A stretch of 64,000 nucleotides of DNA from Akkermansia massiliensis (GTDB lineage Bacteria > Verrucomicrobiota > Verrucomicrobiia > Verrucomicrobiales > Akkermansiaceae), in NCBI RefSeq assembly GCF_023516715.1, contig NZ_JAMGSI010000002.1, positions 372,001-436,000 of the forward strand. Reading direction: 5' to 3'. Every line of letters starts with the position of its first letter. Within the stretch, counting starts at the first letter, position 1. Below the pieces are notes generated by a model. The model saw nothing but the letters and a program-made list of their open reading frames with translations, was not told the DNA's origin and did no database searches. This document shows positions 1-7,691 of this stretch, in pieces. A program made the translations under genes and the position numbers.

Positions 1-2
1 TC

Positions 3-1502
3 ATGCTGCAAGGCAAAGGAACCTTCGTCATTCCTTCTTCCAGGGAAGGGCAGCTCACGCGCCTGGCCATGCAGGATTCCACCGGAAAAGAAATACCCTG
101 CAATCCCTATCAGCCATGGGGAACGCCCGGCAAGCTCAATCCTTCCCATGTCACCGGGTCCCACTCATCATCCTCTCCCGGTTCACCCTACAAAACCCTG
201 CAATTCTCCTGCGGATTCAGGGAGCTTCCGGCCCCTCAATCGGAATGGCTGCGCATCCGCGGGACCTGGACCGTCCAGTTCTGCCCGGAACCGCAGCGGC
301 TGATGCTGAAGCAAACGGTCAAACCGGCGGAAGAACCCCAGACTTTTTATCTGGACCTTCCGGAACCGAACGTCCGGGAGGACAGCGACATCGCCCGGGC
401 CGATTCCGCCAGCAACACTGCTTCCATTCAGCTGAAAACCAACGAAGAGCGGACCACCCTCTCCTGCGAGGCGGAATTCCCCTCTTCCGCTTCCATTCAA
501 GGCTTTGCCATTCTGGATTCCTCCGGACTCCCCATACCGGGCCTGCGGCGCGCCCATACGCCGGAAATCACAGAACATAAAGATGGTAAAACCAGCATTT
601 CCTGCCTGCATGAAATGGAAGAAGGAGCGGGAAAACCATCCCCTTCCCTTCCCCGTGAATTGAATCTCGGCGTCGTTTACCTTCCCCGCAAACATTCACT
701 GGATGTTCCCATTGACCTGGCCGTGAACCCTTCCCTCTCTCCGCCTTCCACTCCCCGGGAAGCGGTGAACAACCATGAATCCGGCCTCTCCGCACAACCG
801 TCACCGGCTCTTCAGGTAAAATTATACAATTGGGTTTTCCATAAAGAAGGCCATGAACCCGTCTTCCTCGGCATTTACATTCATACGGATAAAAACCACG
901 CCCTGCTTAATGATATGGAACAGCAGGGCGCCAGTTACATCAACCTTTCCACCCCCGGCGGAAAAACAGCCGTTCACTGCCGGGTTCATCCCCCCACATG
1001 GGGCACTTCCACCTACAATATGCTTTTTTTCCCTCTTCCCCGTTCACTGCCTCCCGGCGACAAGGGATGGCTGCTGACCGGGGAGCTCCGCGTGCCGGCC
1101 GGAGAGGTCCGGACAACTCCGGCCCGGACGATTTCCGCAGAACCGGGCAAACAATGGGCGATCGACGTTCCGGGGGCATCCGGAGATTATCCTCCCTTCC
1201 AGGTTCAGGCCACCCTCCTCAGCATCAAGCCCTCAGCAAAGGAATTCCGGGCCACCTTCAAGTTGAAGGGTCACCATGGAAATCCGCATTTCAGCGGCTT
1301 CCATGTGGAAGGGGGCATGCAGATCATGTCCAACAAGGACCCGGAGGATGAAACCGCGCAGCTCATCACCTATTCCTTTCCGCACTCTCCCGCTACTTTA
1401 AGCTGCTGTGTAAAATACATCGGCCGCCCAACCGTCATACGCCACCCCCTGAACATGCGCATCGGGCTGGGAGGCATCGTCCCGGACCCTCCGGAAAAAT
1501 GA
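3..1502 (+). CDS. Hypothetical repeat-type protein, 5'-partial
   Basis: I do not recognise this protein. The frame is open from the window edge, so the ATG at position 3 may not be the true start and the gene probably begins upstream. The visible 499 residues contain no membrane segment. They look like about four divergent modules of roughly 110-130 residues. Each opens with a beta-strand-like stretch (near residues 140, 265 and 400) and closes with a short Leu/Pro-rich strand such as 'RELNLGVVYLPRKHSLDVPI'. Spacers are rich in Ser, Pro and Thr. This suggests an extracellular or periplasmic beta-sandwich protein, which is inference. The stop lies 52 bases before the preferred start of the downstream acetyltransferase. 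No function is assigned. Confidence 0.7.
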   Translation: MLQGKGTFVIPSSREGQLTRLAMQDSTGKEIPCNPYQPWGTPGKLNPSHVTGSHSSSSPGSPYKTLQFSCGFRELPAPQSEWLRIRGTWTVQFCPEPQRLMLKQTVKPAEEPQTFYLDLPEPNVREDSDIARADSASNTASIQLKTNEERTTLSCEAEFPSSASIQGFAILDSSGLPIPGLRRAHTPEITEHKDGKTSISCLHEMEEGAGKPSPSLPRELNLGVVYLPRKHSLDVPIDLAVNPSLSPPSTPREAVNNHESGLSAQPSPALQVKLYNWVFHKEGHEPVFLGIYIHTDKNHALLNDMEQQGASYINLSTPGGKTAVHCRVHPPTWGTSTYNMLFFPLPRSLPPGDKGWLLTGELRVPAGEVRTTPARTISAEPGKQWAIDVPGASGDYPPFQVQATLLSIKPSAKEFRATFKLKGHHGNPHFSGFHVEGGMQIMSNKDPEDETAQLITYSFPHSPATLSCCVKYIGRPTVIRHPLNMRIGLGGIVPDPPEK

Positions 1503-1554
1503 CATTCCGCTTTTTTTCATGGCTTCCGTCCTGCTACGGAACCATGATGGAGGC

Positions 1555-2007
1555 ATGATCCGGCAAGCGTCCCGGGAAGATTTTCCGGCAATCCTGAAGC
1601 TTCAATTACTCGCCTTCGGAGAAGTGGCGGAGCGGCTTGGACTCGCCAGCATCCCGCCTCTGGAACAAACCCTGGAACATTTGCGGGAAGAGGCGCGGAA
1701 CAGCGTCTTCTTCAAGTATACGGAAAACAGCCGCATCGTCGGCTCCGTCAGGGGCTGTCTGGACGGCAAAAACGTCTGCCATGTCGGCAAGCTGGTTGTG
1801 GACCCGGCCCGCCGGAACAGGGGAATCGGCCAGCAACTCATGCTTGCCCTGGAAGAACACTTCCGCGGACAGGCAGCCGCCTACCTTCTGTTCACTTCGG
1901 CAGATACTCCTGAAACCCTGTATCTGTACCTCAAACTGGGCTATACGGAACTGTACCGGAAAGAGGCCGGAGGGATGACCACGGTGTTTCTGGAAAAGAA
2001 GGCGTGA
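1555..2007 (+). CDS. GNAT family N-acetyltransferase
   Basis: The product (about 150 aa) should transfer an acetyl group from acetyl-CoA to an amine; the substrate cannot be read from sequence. The GNAT fold is visible: an N-terminal beta strand (MIRQASREDF), a central 'VGKLVVDPARRNRGIGQQLM' stretch containing the Arg-rich acetyl-CoA pyrophosphate loop (R-x-x-G-I-G, near residues 83-91), and the C-terminal 'LYLKLGYTELYRKEAGG' motif. I chose the ATG at 1555 because GNAT proteins normally start at this strand. An in-frame ATG at 1519 would add 12 residues. Neither start has a well-spaced ribosome binding site. The small gene that follows is convergent, so this gene may be the end of its transcript. 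Confidence 0.8.
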   Translation: MIRQASREDFPAILKLQLLAFGEVAERLGLASIPPLEQTLEHLREEARNSVFFKYTENSRIVGSVRGCLDGKNVCHVGKLVVDPARRNRGIGQQLMLALEEHFRGQAAAYLLFTSADTPETLYLYLKLGYTELYRKEAGGMTTVFLEKKA

Positions 2008-2022
2008 GGGCGCCGGAAGCCC

Positions 2023-2271
2023 TCATTCCATCAGCTTCCACACAGCCAGCCGGGTGATGGAGCCTATCAGCAGAAGAGCCGCCGCAATTAGGAAGGGAGA
2101 CCATCCCAGCGCCCCCGCAGCCAGCAGAAACGCCACGGCGCACACCAATAGAAAAGCATTGATGAACCGCATCAGGCTCCATTCCTCCGGATAGAGGGGC
2201 GATAGGCTGAAGGCATCCGCCAGCCTGTCCATCACGAATTCAAGAATTTCACTTTCCATCCATTCCCACAT
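2023..2271 (-). CDS. Small two-helix membrane protein, function unknown
   Basis: An 82-residue protein with an acidic, aromatic N-terminal stretch of about 30 residues (MWEWMESEILEFVMDRLADAF) followed by two hydrophobic segments at about 36-54 and 57-76 and a short basic tail. It is probably an inner-membrane hairpin. No family is recognised. A second in-frame ATG at 2259 is possible. It is convergent with the acetyltransferase gene (15-base gap). An operator-like palindrome lies upstream at 2309-2330. The composition looks coding, but only the membrane prediction supports the call. Confidence 0.55.
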   Translation of the reverse strand: MWEWMESEILEFVMDRLADAFSLSPLYPEEWSLMRFINAFLLVCAVAFLLAAGALGWSPFLIAAALLLIGSITRLAVWKLME

Positions 2272-2308
2272 AGACTTAACTTTTTTACCGCAATTTGACC
2301 ATCAATGA

Positions 2309-2330
2309 TTTACCTGCACATGCAAGTAAA
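2309..2330. promoter_or_regulatory. Operator-like imperfect palindrome
   Basis: TTTACcTGCA-CA-TGCAaGTAAA has 10-base arms with 9 matches and a 2-base centre. It lies 38 bases upstream of the small membrane protein start, in the gap beyond the polyferredoxin gene. The compact dyad resembles a binding site for a dimeric repressor. The regulator is unknown. Confidence 0.35.
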
Positions 2331-2366
2331 AGAATGGTCGGAGTTTTTCATGATGAAAGGGTTTTT

Positions 2367-2391
2367 CAAGGGCCCGGAGGCCCTTGTTCCC
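2367..2391. repeat. Hairpin repeat, copy A
   Basis: CAAGGGCC-CGGA-GGCCCTTG followed by TTCCC. The perfect 8-base stem is 24 of 25 bases identical to a second copy at 11775-11799. It lies 86 bases beyond the stop codon of the minus-strand polyferredoxin gene. No T-tract follows on either strand, so it is not a standard intrinsic terminator. Confidence 0.6.
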
Positions 2392-2476
2392 GGCAGCGCG
2401 AGCATCAGGCAACACAGGGGAATGGGGCCGCCCATTGCGTGGACAAAACAGGCATCCCGGCCTTCACGGACCCTAT

Positions 2477-4234
2477 TCAGAACGGGAAGTCCGCATCGCC
2501 CACCGGGTCCACGGCCTTTTCCTCAAACTTCTTCACGGCTTTCTGCTGGGGATTCACGGCGCGGACGACGAGCGCGCGGGGCGGCATTTCCCGGCGCTTT
2601 TTGAACTCGCACTTTTCCTCGCACAGGTTGCAGGTATTCAGGCGCGCGCGTTCCTCAGGCCGTTCCGTGGTGACGGGGCAGGCATGTTCGCACGCGCCGC
2701 AGCCGATGCACAGGGAGGGGTCCAGCCTGGGCAGGCGGTGTTCCTGGCCGTCCCGCCCGATGTAGGGCACCGTATAAAGGGCCTTGGTGGGGCAATGCTC
2801 CGTACAGGCGCCGCAGTCCATGTCCTCCCGGGCAACCAGGCAGCGGCAGACGTAAAACCGGGCTACGGCGATGCGCGTGGTATCCTTCGTAATTTCCGCG
2901 GTATCCCTCTCCGCAGTAATGGGCAGCCTGCGAATGGCTCCTGTGGGGCAGACTTCCGCGCAGCGGTGGCAGTCGTACAGACAATACTTGGTGGAAAAAT
3001 CCATCCGGGGCTTCATGAACCCTTTCAGCCCAAGCTGCAAATAGGCGGGCTGGAGCACATGGGTAGGGCAGTTGGCAATGCACATCTGGCAGCCGGTGCA
3101 AACATCCAGAAAACGTTCCAGGGAACCGGCTCCGGGAGGAAGAACGCACTGGGTGGGGTCCAGCCTCTGGGCGGCGTCGCCCCGGCATCCGGAAAGAGCC
3201 GCCGTAGCCAGGCCGGCCGCCGTAGCCCCCAGGAACTGGCGGCGGGAGCTCCCGGCAATGAAGGGAACCGCGGCAGAAGAAGCGGGAGCGGGCGCCGGAG
3301 CGGTTTTTTTCTTCCTGGCGGGAATCAGGCGGCGGGTTTTGGCAAACCAGCGGTAGCGTATCCCCCCCTCGCTGCACGAACGCACGCAGTCATAGCATGC
3401 TACGCAGCGGGAGGCGTCTATTTTGTATTCCTTGAGGTTCAGGCACTGGGCCTTGCATGATTTGACGCATTTGCCGCATTTCTTGCAGGAGGCGGGATCA
3501 AAGCCCAGCCGGAAGAGGGAAACGCGGGAAAGCAGCCCCAGCAGAGTACCGACGGGGCATACCGTATTGCAGTACAACCGCCCTTTCCAGGCGCTCATGG
3601 CGACCACCAGGCCGAGCATGCCGGCAGAAGCCAGCAGAGCCGGGAGAGCCACGGGAAAATAATTCATCCGGACCAGGTCCGCGGAAGAACTGTCAGCCGC
3701 CAGCAGGTTATTGCTCCAGATGGCGGCAGGCCACGCCAGCACATACATGATGCGCCCGAAAATGCTGTACGGGTCCAGCCAGTTCAGGGAAAGTCCGGCC
3801 AGTCCCGTCACGCAGCAGGCGGCCAGCAAAACCAGAACCACATACCGCACCCACGGCACGGGGCGCGCAAACTTCAAGAAGCGCTTCGGCGCAATCCAGC
3901 GGCGGATTCTGAAAACGATGTCCTGGAGAATCCCCAGCGGACAGAGGAAGGAGCAGTACACCCTCCCGAACAGCAGCGTAAGCAGCAGCAGAACCGCCAG
4001 AATCACGGCGGAAACGGCCACCCCGTCCAGAGTCCCGAGCACGGATGGAATGAATTGCCACTGAGCCAGGAAAAAGGAGTCTTCCATGCCCTCTCCGCCG
4101 CCCGTCATGTTCGGCACGTTCCACGCGGGGATATGGTGCAGGAAAGCGTACGCAATCCCGAGGAAGAAGATGACGGCCACCGTCACGCGGAGCCACTTCA
4201 GCGGACTGACGAAAAAGGCTTTGATGACTGACAT
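2477..4234 (-). CDS. Membrane polyferredoxin, NapH-NapG-like fusion
   Basis: A 585-residue electron-transfer protein. Residues 1-240 resemble NapH/NosR-type membrane ferredoxins: transmembrane helices near 12-34, 70-92, 128-150 and 193-215, with the characteristic C-x3-C-P motifs at C94-C98 and C222-C226. Two [4Fe-4S] motifs follow (C250/253/256/260 and C277/280/283/287). At 329-350 there is an internal twin-arginine-like segment, SSRRQFL plus a hydrophobic stretch ending in ALSGC. The C-terminal part carries further cluster motifs at C379/382/385/389, C418/422/425/429, C474/477/481 with C463 or C465, and C509/512/515/519, plus an extra C535/538/542 group, as in NapG. A NapH-like quinol-side module fused to a NapG-like ferredoxin is inferred. 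The gene lies 69 bases downstream of a Tat-exported DUF362 protein, probably in one operon. No nitrate reductase subunit is nearby, so the terminal acceptor is unknown. Confidence 0.85.
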   Translation of the reverse strand: MSVIKAFFVSPLKWLRVTVAVIFFLGIAYAFLHHIPAWNVPNMTGGGEGMEDSFFLAQWQFIPSVLGTLDGVAVSAVILAVLLLLTLLFGRVYCSFLCPLGILQDIVFRIRRWIAPKRFLKFARPVPWVRYVVLVLLAACCVTGLAGLSLNWLDPYSIFGRIMYVLAWPAAIWSNNLLAADSSSADLVRMNYFPVALPALLASAGMLGLVVAMSAWKGRLYCNTVCPVGTLLGLLSRVSLFRLGFDPASCKKCGKCVKSCKAQCLNLKEYKIDASRCVACYDCVRSCSEGGIRYRWFAKTRRLIPARKKKTAPAPAPASSAAVPFIAGSSRRQFLGATAAGLATAALSGCRGDAAQRLDPTQCVLPPGAGSLERFLDVCTGCQMCIANCPTHVLQPAYLQLGLKGFMKPRMDFSTKYCLYDCHRCAEVCPTGAIRRLPITAERDTAEITKDTTRIAVARFYVCRCLVAREDMDCGACTEHCPTKALYTVPYIGRDGQEHRLPRLDPSLCIGCGACEHACPVTTERPEERARLNTCNLCEEKCEFKKRREMPPRALVVRAVNPQQKAVKKFEEKAVDPVGDADFPF

Positions 4235-4303
4235 ATTTATTTTAAACCCGCCGGAGGCGGAAAGTTGGCCCCCTTCGCGTCATCCGCAGGAGGGGGCGCC
4301 GCG

Positions 4304-5218
4304 TCAGGCCATGCTGATGCGGCGGATATTGAGCTTGGAAAGGTCGGCGGTGCCCAGCCCCATTTCTTCCCCAAGCTGCACGTGGCGGATCTTTCCGGCC
4401 TTGTTCAGCAGGGCCGCGCCTGCGGCGTCAATGGCTACGATGTCACGGGAAGCCAGAAGGGTTTTGCGCTCCACCAGGTCATTCGTGTCCTTCCCCACGG
4501 GGCCGTTGCGCACCATGGGCATGTAGGCGTCCAGCACGCACAGGTCCGGCTTGCGGAAATACACGGCGTCCGCGATGCACTGGTGCAGGTCGTTCTTATG
4601 CATGGCTCCACGGTCCCAGACGGTGCCCATCACGTTCTTCATGCAGGCGGTCATCTCGGAACCGCTGTGGTGCTTGAGCGGGGGGCAGGTGATATAAACG
4701 TCCGCTTCCAGCACGGCCTTGTGCACCTTGGCGGAGGTGAATTTTTTGGCCTTCGGGTTTTCCGTCTGCACGTACTGCCCTTCATTGCCGCCGTCCACCA
4801 TCACGCCCCCGGCTTTTTCCACGGCCTCTTTCACGCCGCTGCCTTCATAGGCGCCGTTGTGGCAGCAGTGGTCGAATACCCTGACTTCCTTCGCCCCCGC
4901 CTGCTTGCACAGCTCCACCAGCGTGGCGACGGTTTCAGGATGGGTGTTGGAGCCGAATTCCGGAGCCTTGTTCCAGCCGATGTTGGGCTTGATCACGACG
5001 GTCTGGCCCGGCTTGACGAATGCCTTCATGCCTCCCAGCGTATCCACGGCCTTCCTGACCATTTCCGCACGGGTTCCGTTGCGGACGGCCACCAAGTCCG
5101 GAATGCCGGAAGCTGCCGAAGCTCCGGCCTCCTGGGCGAACAGGGAATCCATGTCCGATATGGCTGCCAGCGCCCCTACGGCGGCAGTCCCTTTTAGAAA
5201 AGTGCGTCTGTCAGTCAT
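4304..5218 (-). CDS. Tat-exported DUF362 domain protein
   Basis: A 304-residue protein starting with a clear twin-arginine signal (DRRTFLKGTAAVGALAAIS, residues 3-21), so it should be exported folded, with a cofactor or partner. The body matches DUF362: 'VVIKPNIGWN' near residues 73-82, a 'VFDHCCHNGAY' segment with paired Cys near 116-117, 'CPPLKHHSGSEMTACMKNVMG' near 176-196 and a C-terminal 'DIVAIDAAGAALL' strand. DUF362 proteins often occur beside iron-sulfur proteins, but their reaction is undefined. This one is the first gene of a two-gene unit with the polyferredoxin. I infer that the two exchange electrons outside the cytoplasm. Confidence 0.85.
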   Translation of the reverse strand: MTDRRTFLKGTAAVGALAAISDMDSLFAQEAGASAASGIPDLVAVRNGTRAEMVRKAVDTLGGMKAFVKPGQTVVIKPNIGWNKAPEFGSNTHPETVATLVELCKQAGAKEVRVFDHCCHNGAYEGSGVKEAVEKAGGVMVDGGNEGQYVQTENPKAKKFTSAKVHKAVLEADVYITCPPLKHHSGSEMTACMKNVMGTVWDRGAMHKNDLHQCIADAVYFRKPDLCVLDAYMPMVRNGPVGKDTNDLVERKTLLASRDIVAIDAAGAALLNKAGKIRHVQLGEEMGLGTADLSKLNIRRISMA

Positions 5219-5238
5219 CTTCGTTGCAAAGTCAGTGG

Positions 5239-5267
5239 TTTATCCCCGCATGCAAAGGCATGTACAA
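5239..5267 (-). promoter_or_regulatory. Candidate promoter of the DUF362 operon, with a dyad in the spacer
   Basis: On the minus strand, TTGTAC (5262-5267) and GATAAA (5239-5244) are separated by 17 bases, about 20 bases upstream of the DUF362 start. The spacer holds a CATGC-AAAG-GCATG dyad (5249-5262) that overlaps the last base of the -35 hexamer, where a repressor could sit. Confidence 0.4.
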
Positions 5268-5347
5268 GGTTTTATGCCTCTTCCTAACATACGCCTTGCT
5301 GAAAAACAACCTGTCATCATTCCTGCACGGGAATTTTTACAAACGAA

Positions 5348-5374
5348 TTGTCATACAGGGGCGGCTCCTATAAA
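5348..5374 (+). promoter_or_regulatory. Candidate promoter of the methyltransferase gene
   Basis: TTGTCA (5348-5353) and TATAAA (5369-5374) are separated by 15 bases. Transcription from this -10 would start at about the ATG at 5383, giving a leaderless mRNA, or a leader of about 28 bases if the next in-frame ATG (5410) is used. The short spacing lowers confidence. Confidence 0.3.
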
Positions 5375-5382
5375 ACCCGGTC

Positions 5383-5958
5383 ATGAAATGTTCCCTGCTC
5401 AGCCGTCCCATGACCTGCACGCATGACTGGATCAGCCGCGTCGTCCTGCCCGGGGATACGGTCGTGGACGCTACGGCAGGCAACGGACACGACACGGTTT
5501 TCCTGGCCCGTCTGGCCGGCCCTTCCGGCCAGGTGCACGCCTTTGACGTGCAGGAGGAAGCCATTCGCGCCACCAGGGAGCGTCTGGAGAAAGAAGGGCT
5601 GCTCACCTCCGCCGTCCACCTCCATCTGGCCAGCCATGACCGCCTGGCGGAACTGGTCACCGGTCCCGTGAAGGCCGTCGTCTTCAACCTGGGCTACCTG
5701 CCGGGCGGGGATAAAAAAACGATCACCAGAACGGGCTGCACCCTGGCGGCGCTGGAACAGGCCGCCGCCCTCATCGCCCCGAACGGCCTTCTCAGCGTCA
5801 TGTGCTATCCCGGCCACGAAGGCGGGGATGCGGAAGCGGAAGCCGTGGAGGATTTCCTTTCCCGCCTGCCGCACCATTCCTGGCGCACCGGCAAATACCA
5901 GCTCCTGAATACCGGAACTCCGGCCCCCTTCCAGATCTGCGCGTTCAGGCTGGACTGA
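5383..5958 (+). CDS. mnmM: MnmM/YtqB-like SAM-dependent methyltransferase
   Basis: The 191-residue protein matches the small YtqB/MnmM family (formerly 'putative rRNA methylase'), which methylates the wobble uridine (nm5s2U34 to mnm5s2U34) of certain tRNAs. Visible motifs are the SAM loop VDATAGNGHDTVFLA (about 28-42), the acidic strand end FDVQEEA (about 59-65), and VVFNLGYLPGGDKK (about 103-116), which carries the family's N-L-G-Y-L-P-G signature. Almost the whole length is the Rossmann methyltransferase core. The next gene is convergent, so this gene is probably monocistronic. The start could be the ATG at 5383 or the one at 5410. The family assignment is strong; the exact tRNA substrate is by analogy. 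Confidence 0.8.
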   Translation: MKCSLLSRPMTCTHDWISRVVLPGDTVVDATAGNGHDTVFLARLAGPSGQVHAFDVQEEAIRATRERLEKEGLLTSAVHLHLASHDRLAELVTGPVKAVVFNLGYLPGGDKKTITRTGCTLAALEQAAALIAPNGLLSVMCYPGHEGGDAEAEAVEDFLSRLPHHSWRTGKYQLLNTGTPAPFQICAFRLD

Positions 5959-6017
5959 CCTTCCCCGTAAAAATACGGGAACAAGGCCAGTTCACCATCA
6001 AATGCCCGGAAAAACCA

Positions 6018-6638
6018 TCAGTCCCGGCATTCCTTCATCCATTCCACCACCTGCGCCAGAGCCCGGGCGCGGTGCGACATGGAATTCTTCACCTCCATGG
6101 GAAGCTGGGCAAAACTCAGTTCATGGCCTTCCGGGACAAACAGCGGATCATAGCCGAACCCCCCTTCCCCGGCCGGTTCCGTCAGCATGTGGCCTTCCAC
6201 GGAACCGGAAAACTCCGCCAGCACGCTGCCATTCCTGGCAAGCACCATCACGCAGCGGAACCGTGCGGAGGGCTTGTCCCCCGGCTTGACTCCGGCGCGC
6301 CGCAGTTCCTCCATCATGCGGAGGTTGTTCCGCGCGTGGTTCCCTTCCTCCCCGCCGAAGGAGGAGGACCAGACGCCGGGACGGCCGCCCAGCACATCCA
6401 CCTCCAGCCCGGAATCATCCGCCAGCAGGACGCCGGGAATGCACCTGGAGGCGGAAAGCGCCTTGAGCGTGGCGTTCTCCGTAAACGTGACTCCCGTTTC
6501 ATCCACGGGCGGAGCCTGGGGGTAGTCGGAAAGGTCCTTCACTTCCCATTCTCCGGCCAGCATGGCGCGGATTTCCCCGGTCTTGTGGGCGTTGCGCGTG
6601 GCAACCACCAGCAGAGGCAATTCTTGTTCCATCATCAT
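6018..6638 (-). CDS. rdgB: XTP/dITP diphosphatase (RdgB/HAM1 family)
   Basis: Hydrolyses non-canonical purine nucleoside triphosphates (dITP, XTP) to monophosphates and pyrophosphate, keeping them out of DNA and RNA. Family signatures are present: the N-terminal S/T-x-N-x-x-K motif as ATRNAHKTGEI, GVTFTENATLKA, the catalytic LADDSGLEVDVLGGRPGVWSS, and FGYDPLFVPEGHELSFAQL near the C-terminus with SHRARAL at the end. I start at the ATG cluster 6638/6635/6632, which gives about 206 aa, the usual family length. A TTG 48 bases further upstream would overlap the exonuclease gene. The stop of the upstream exonuclease III gene is 37 bases away, so the two probably form a nucleic-acid-protection operon. 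Confidence 0.93.
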   Translation of the reverse strand: MMMEQELPLLVVATRNAHKTGEIRAMLAGEWEVKDLSDYPQAPPVDETGVTFTENATLKALSASRCIPGVLLADDSGLEVDVLGGRPGVWSSSFGGEEGNHARNNLRMMEELRRAGVKPGDKPSARFRCVMVLARNGSVLAEFSGSVEGHMLTEPAGEGGFGYDPLFVPEGHELSFAQLPMEVKNSMSHRARALAQVVEWMKECRD

Positions 6639-6675
6639 GAATTTTTGCAGTTGAAAACCGTATGGAAGACCGCGT

Positions 6676-7437
6676 TCAGCAGTCAATTTCCAGGCTGACG
6701 GGGCAATGGTCGGACCCCGTCACGTCCGGATGGATGGCGGCGCCCTTCACCCTGGGAGCCAGCGGATTGGAAACGCAGAAGTAGTCAATGCGCCATCCGA
6801 CGTTCCGGGCGCGGGCGCCTGCGCGGTAGGACCACCAGCTGTACCAGCCCGGTTCCTCCGGATGCAGGGCGCGGAAGGTATCCGTGAACCCGGCCTCAAG
6901 CAGCAGCGTGAACCCGGCGCGCTCCTGGTCGCTGAACCCGGCGGAAAAACGGTTCTCCCTGGGGCGGGCGATGTCGATCTCCTCATGGGCTACATTCAAA
7001 TCCCCGCAGAAGACGACCGGCTTGGTTTCCGCCAAGGCCGCCACATACTTGCGGAACGCAGCATCCCACTGTTCTCGGTACGGGAGGCGCACCAGCTCGT
7101 TCTGGGAATTGGGGGTATAGCAGTTGACCAGGTAAAACTGTTCAAACTCCATCGTGCACACGCGCCCCTCCCGGTCATGCTCCGGCCAGCCGATTCCGGT
7201 GGACGTGGAAAGGGGCTGCACACGGCTGAGGATCAGCACGCCGGAATAACCGGCCTTCTCCGCCGGATTCCAGAGCTGGTGCGGCCAGGAGGAAATCCAC
7301 AGGTCATTCACCTGTTCTGGACGCGCCTTGATCTCCTGAAGGCAGAGGACGTCCGGCTCCAGCGCCTCCACGGCGTCCCCCATTCCCTTGCCGAGGATCG
7401 CCCGCAATCCGTTCACATTCCATGAGACGAGTTTCAT
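6676..7437 (-). CDS. xth: Exodeoxyribonuclease III (AP endonuclease family 1)
   Basis: A 253-residue EEP-fold nuclease that cleaves abasic sites and removes 3'-blocking groups during base excision repair. Diagnostic motifs in order: MKLVSWNVNGLRA at the N-terminus (metal-binding Asn), LCLQEIKA with the metal-ligand Glu near residue 35, 'VFCGDLNVAHEEIDI' with the catalytic Asp/Asn pair, the 'YSWWSYRAGARARNVGWRIDY' substrate loop, and the C-terminal 'GSDHCPVSLEI' with the catalytic His. Length is typical. It is the upstream member of a two-gene unit with rdgB and is divergent from nusA across a 254-base gap. Confidence 0.95.
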   Translation of the reverse strand: MKLVSWNVNGLRAILGKGMGDAVEALEPDVLCLQEIKARPEQVNDLWISSWPHQLWNPAEKAGYSGVLILSRVQPLSTSTGIGWPEHDREGRVCTMEFEQFYLVNCYTPNSQNELVRLPYREQWDAAFRKYVAALAETKPVVFCGDLNVAHEEIDIARPRENRFSAGFSDQERAGFTLLLEAGFTDTFRALHPEEPGWYSWWSYRAGARARNVGWRIDYFCVSNPLAPRVKGAAIHPDVTGSDHCPVSLEIDC

Positions 7438-7636
7438 GCACGCATACTTCCCGTTTTTGCCGGCTCCGTCAAGCCCTCAAACACCCCCGCCCCGCACCCT
7501 TCCAGGGGACCGCTGAAAACCCTTCTTCCGGAATCATCCCCAGTCTTTTGCATGCCGCATAGAACAAGCGTTTTTTCTTGCCAGGACCGCCCCCTCATGC
7601 TTACTTAGATAGGCAAACACCCCGAGAGACACTCGA

Positions 7637-7664
7637 GAGTGGGTCTGTCGACCCGCTCTTTTTT
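7637..7664 (+). terminator. Terminator-like hairpin in the nusA leader
   Basis: GAGTGGGT (7637-7644), a 6-base loop, then ACCCGCTC (7651-7658) followed by six T. The stem is fully paired if one G-U wobble is allowed. It ends 27 bases before the nusA ATG, so it would stop transcription before the operon unless overridden. A small CGAG-AGACA-CTCG hairpin lies immediately upstream. This fits NusA-dependent attenuation. Confidence 0.6.
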
Positions 7665-7691
7665 GTCTATCCATCACACTCCTCCACACTC

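Noticed and set aside
2384-3460. Long plus-strand open frame (about 358 codons)
   Set aside because: It is antisense to the polyferredoxin gene, whose cysteine motifs prove the minus-strand frame; the plus-strand product is composition-driven.
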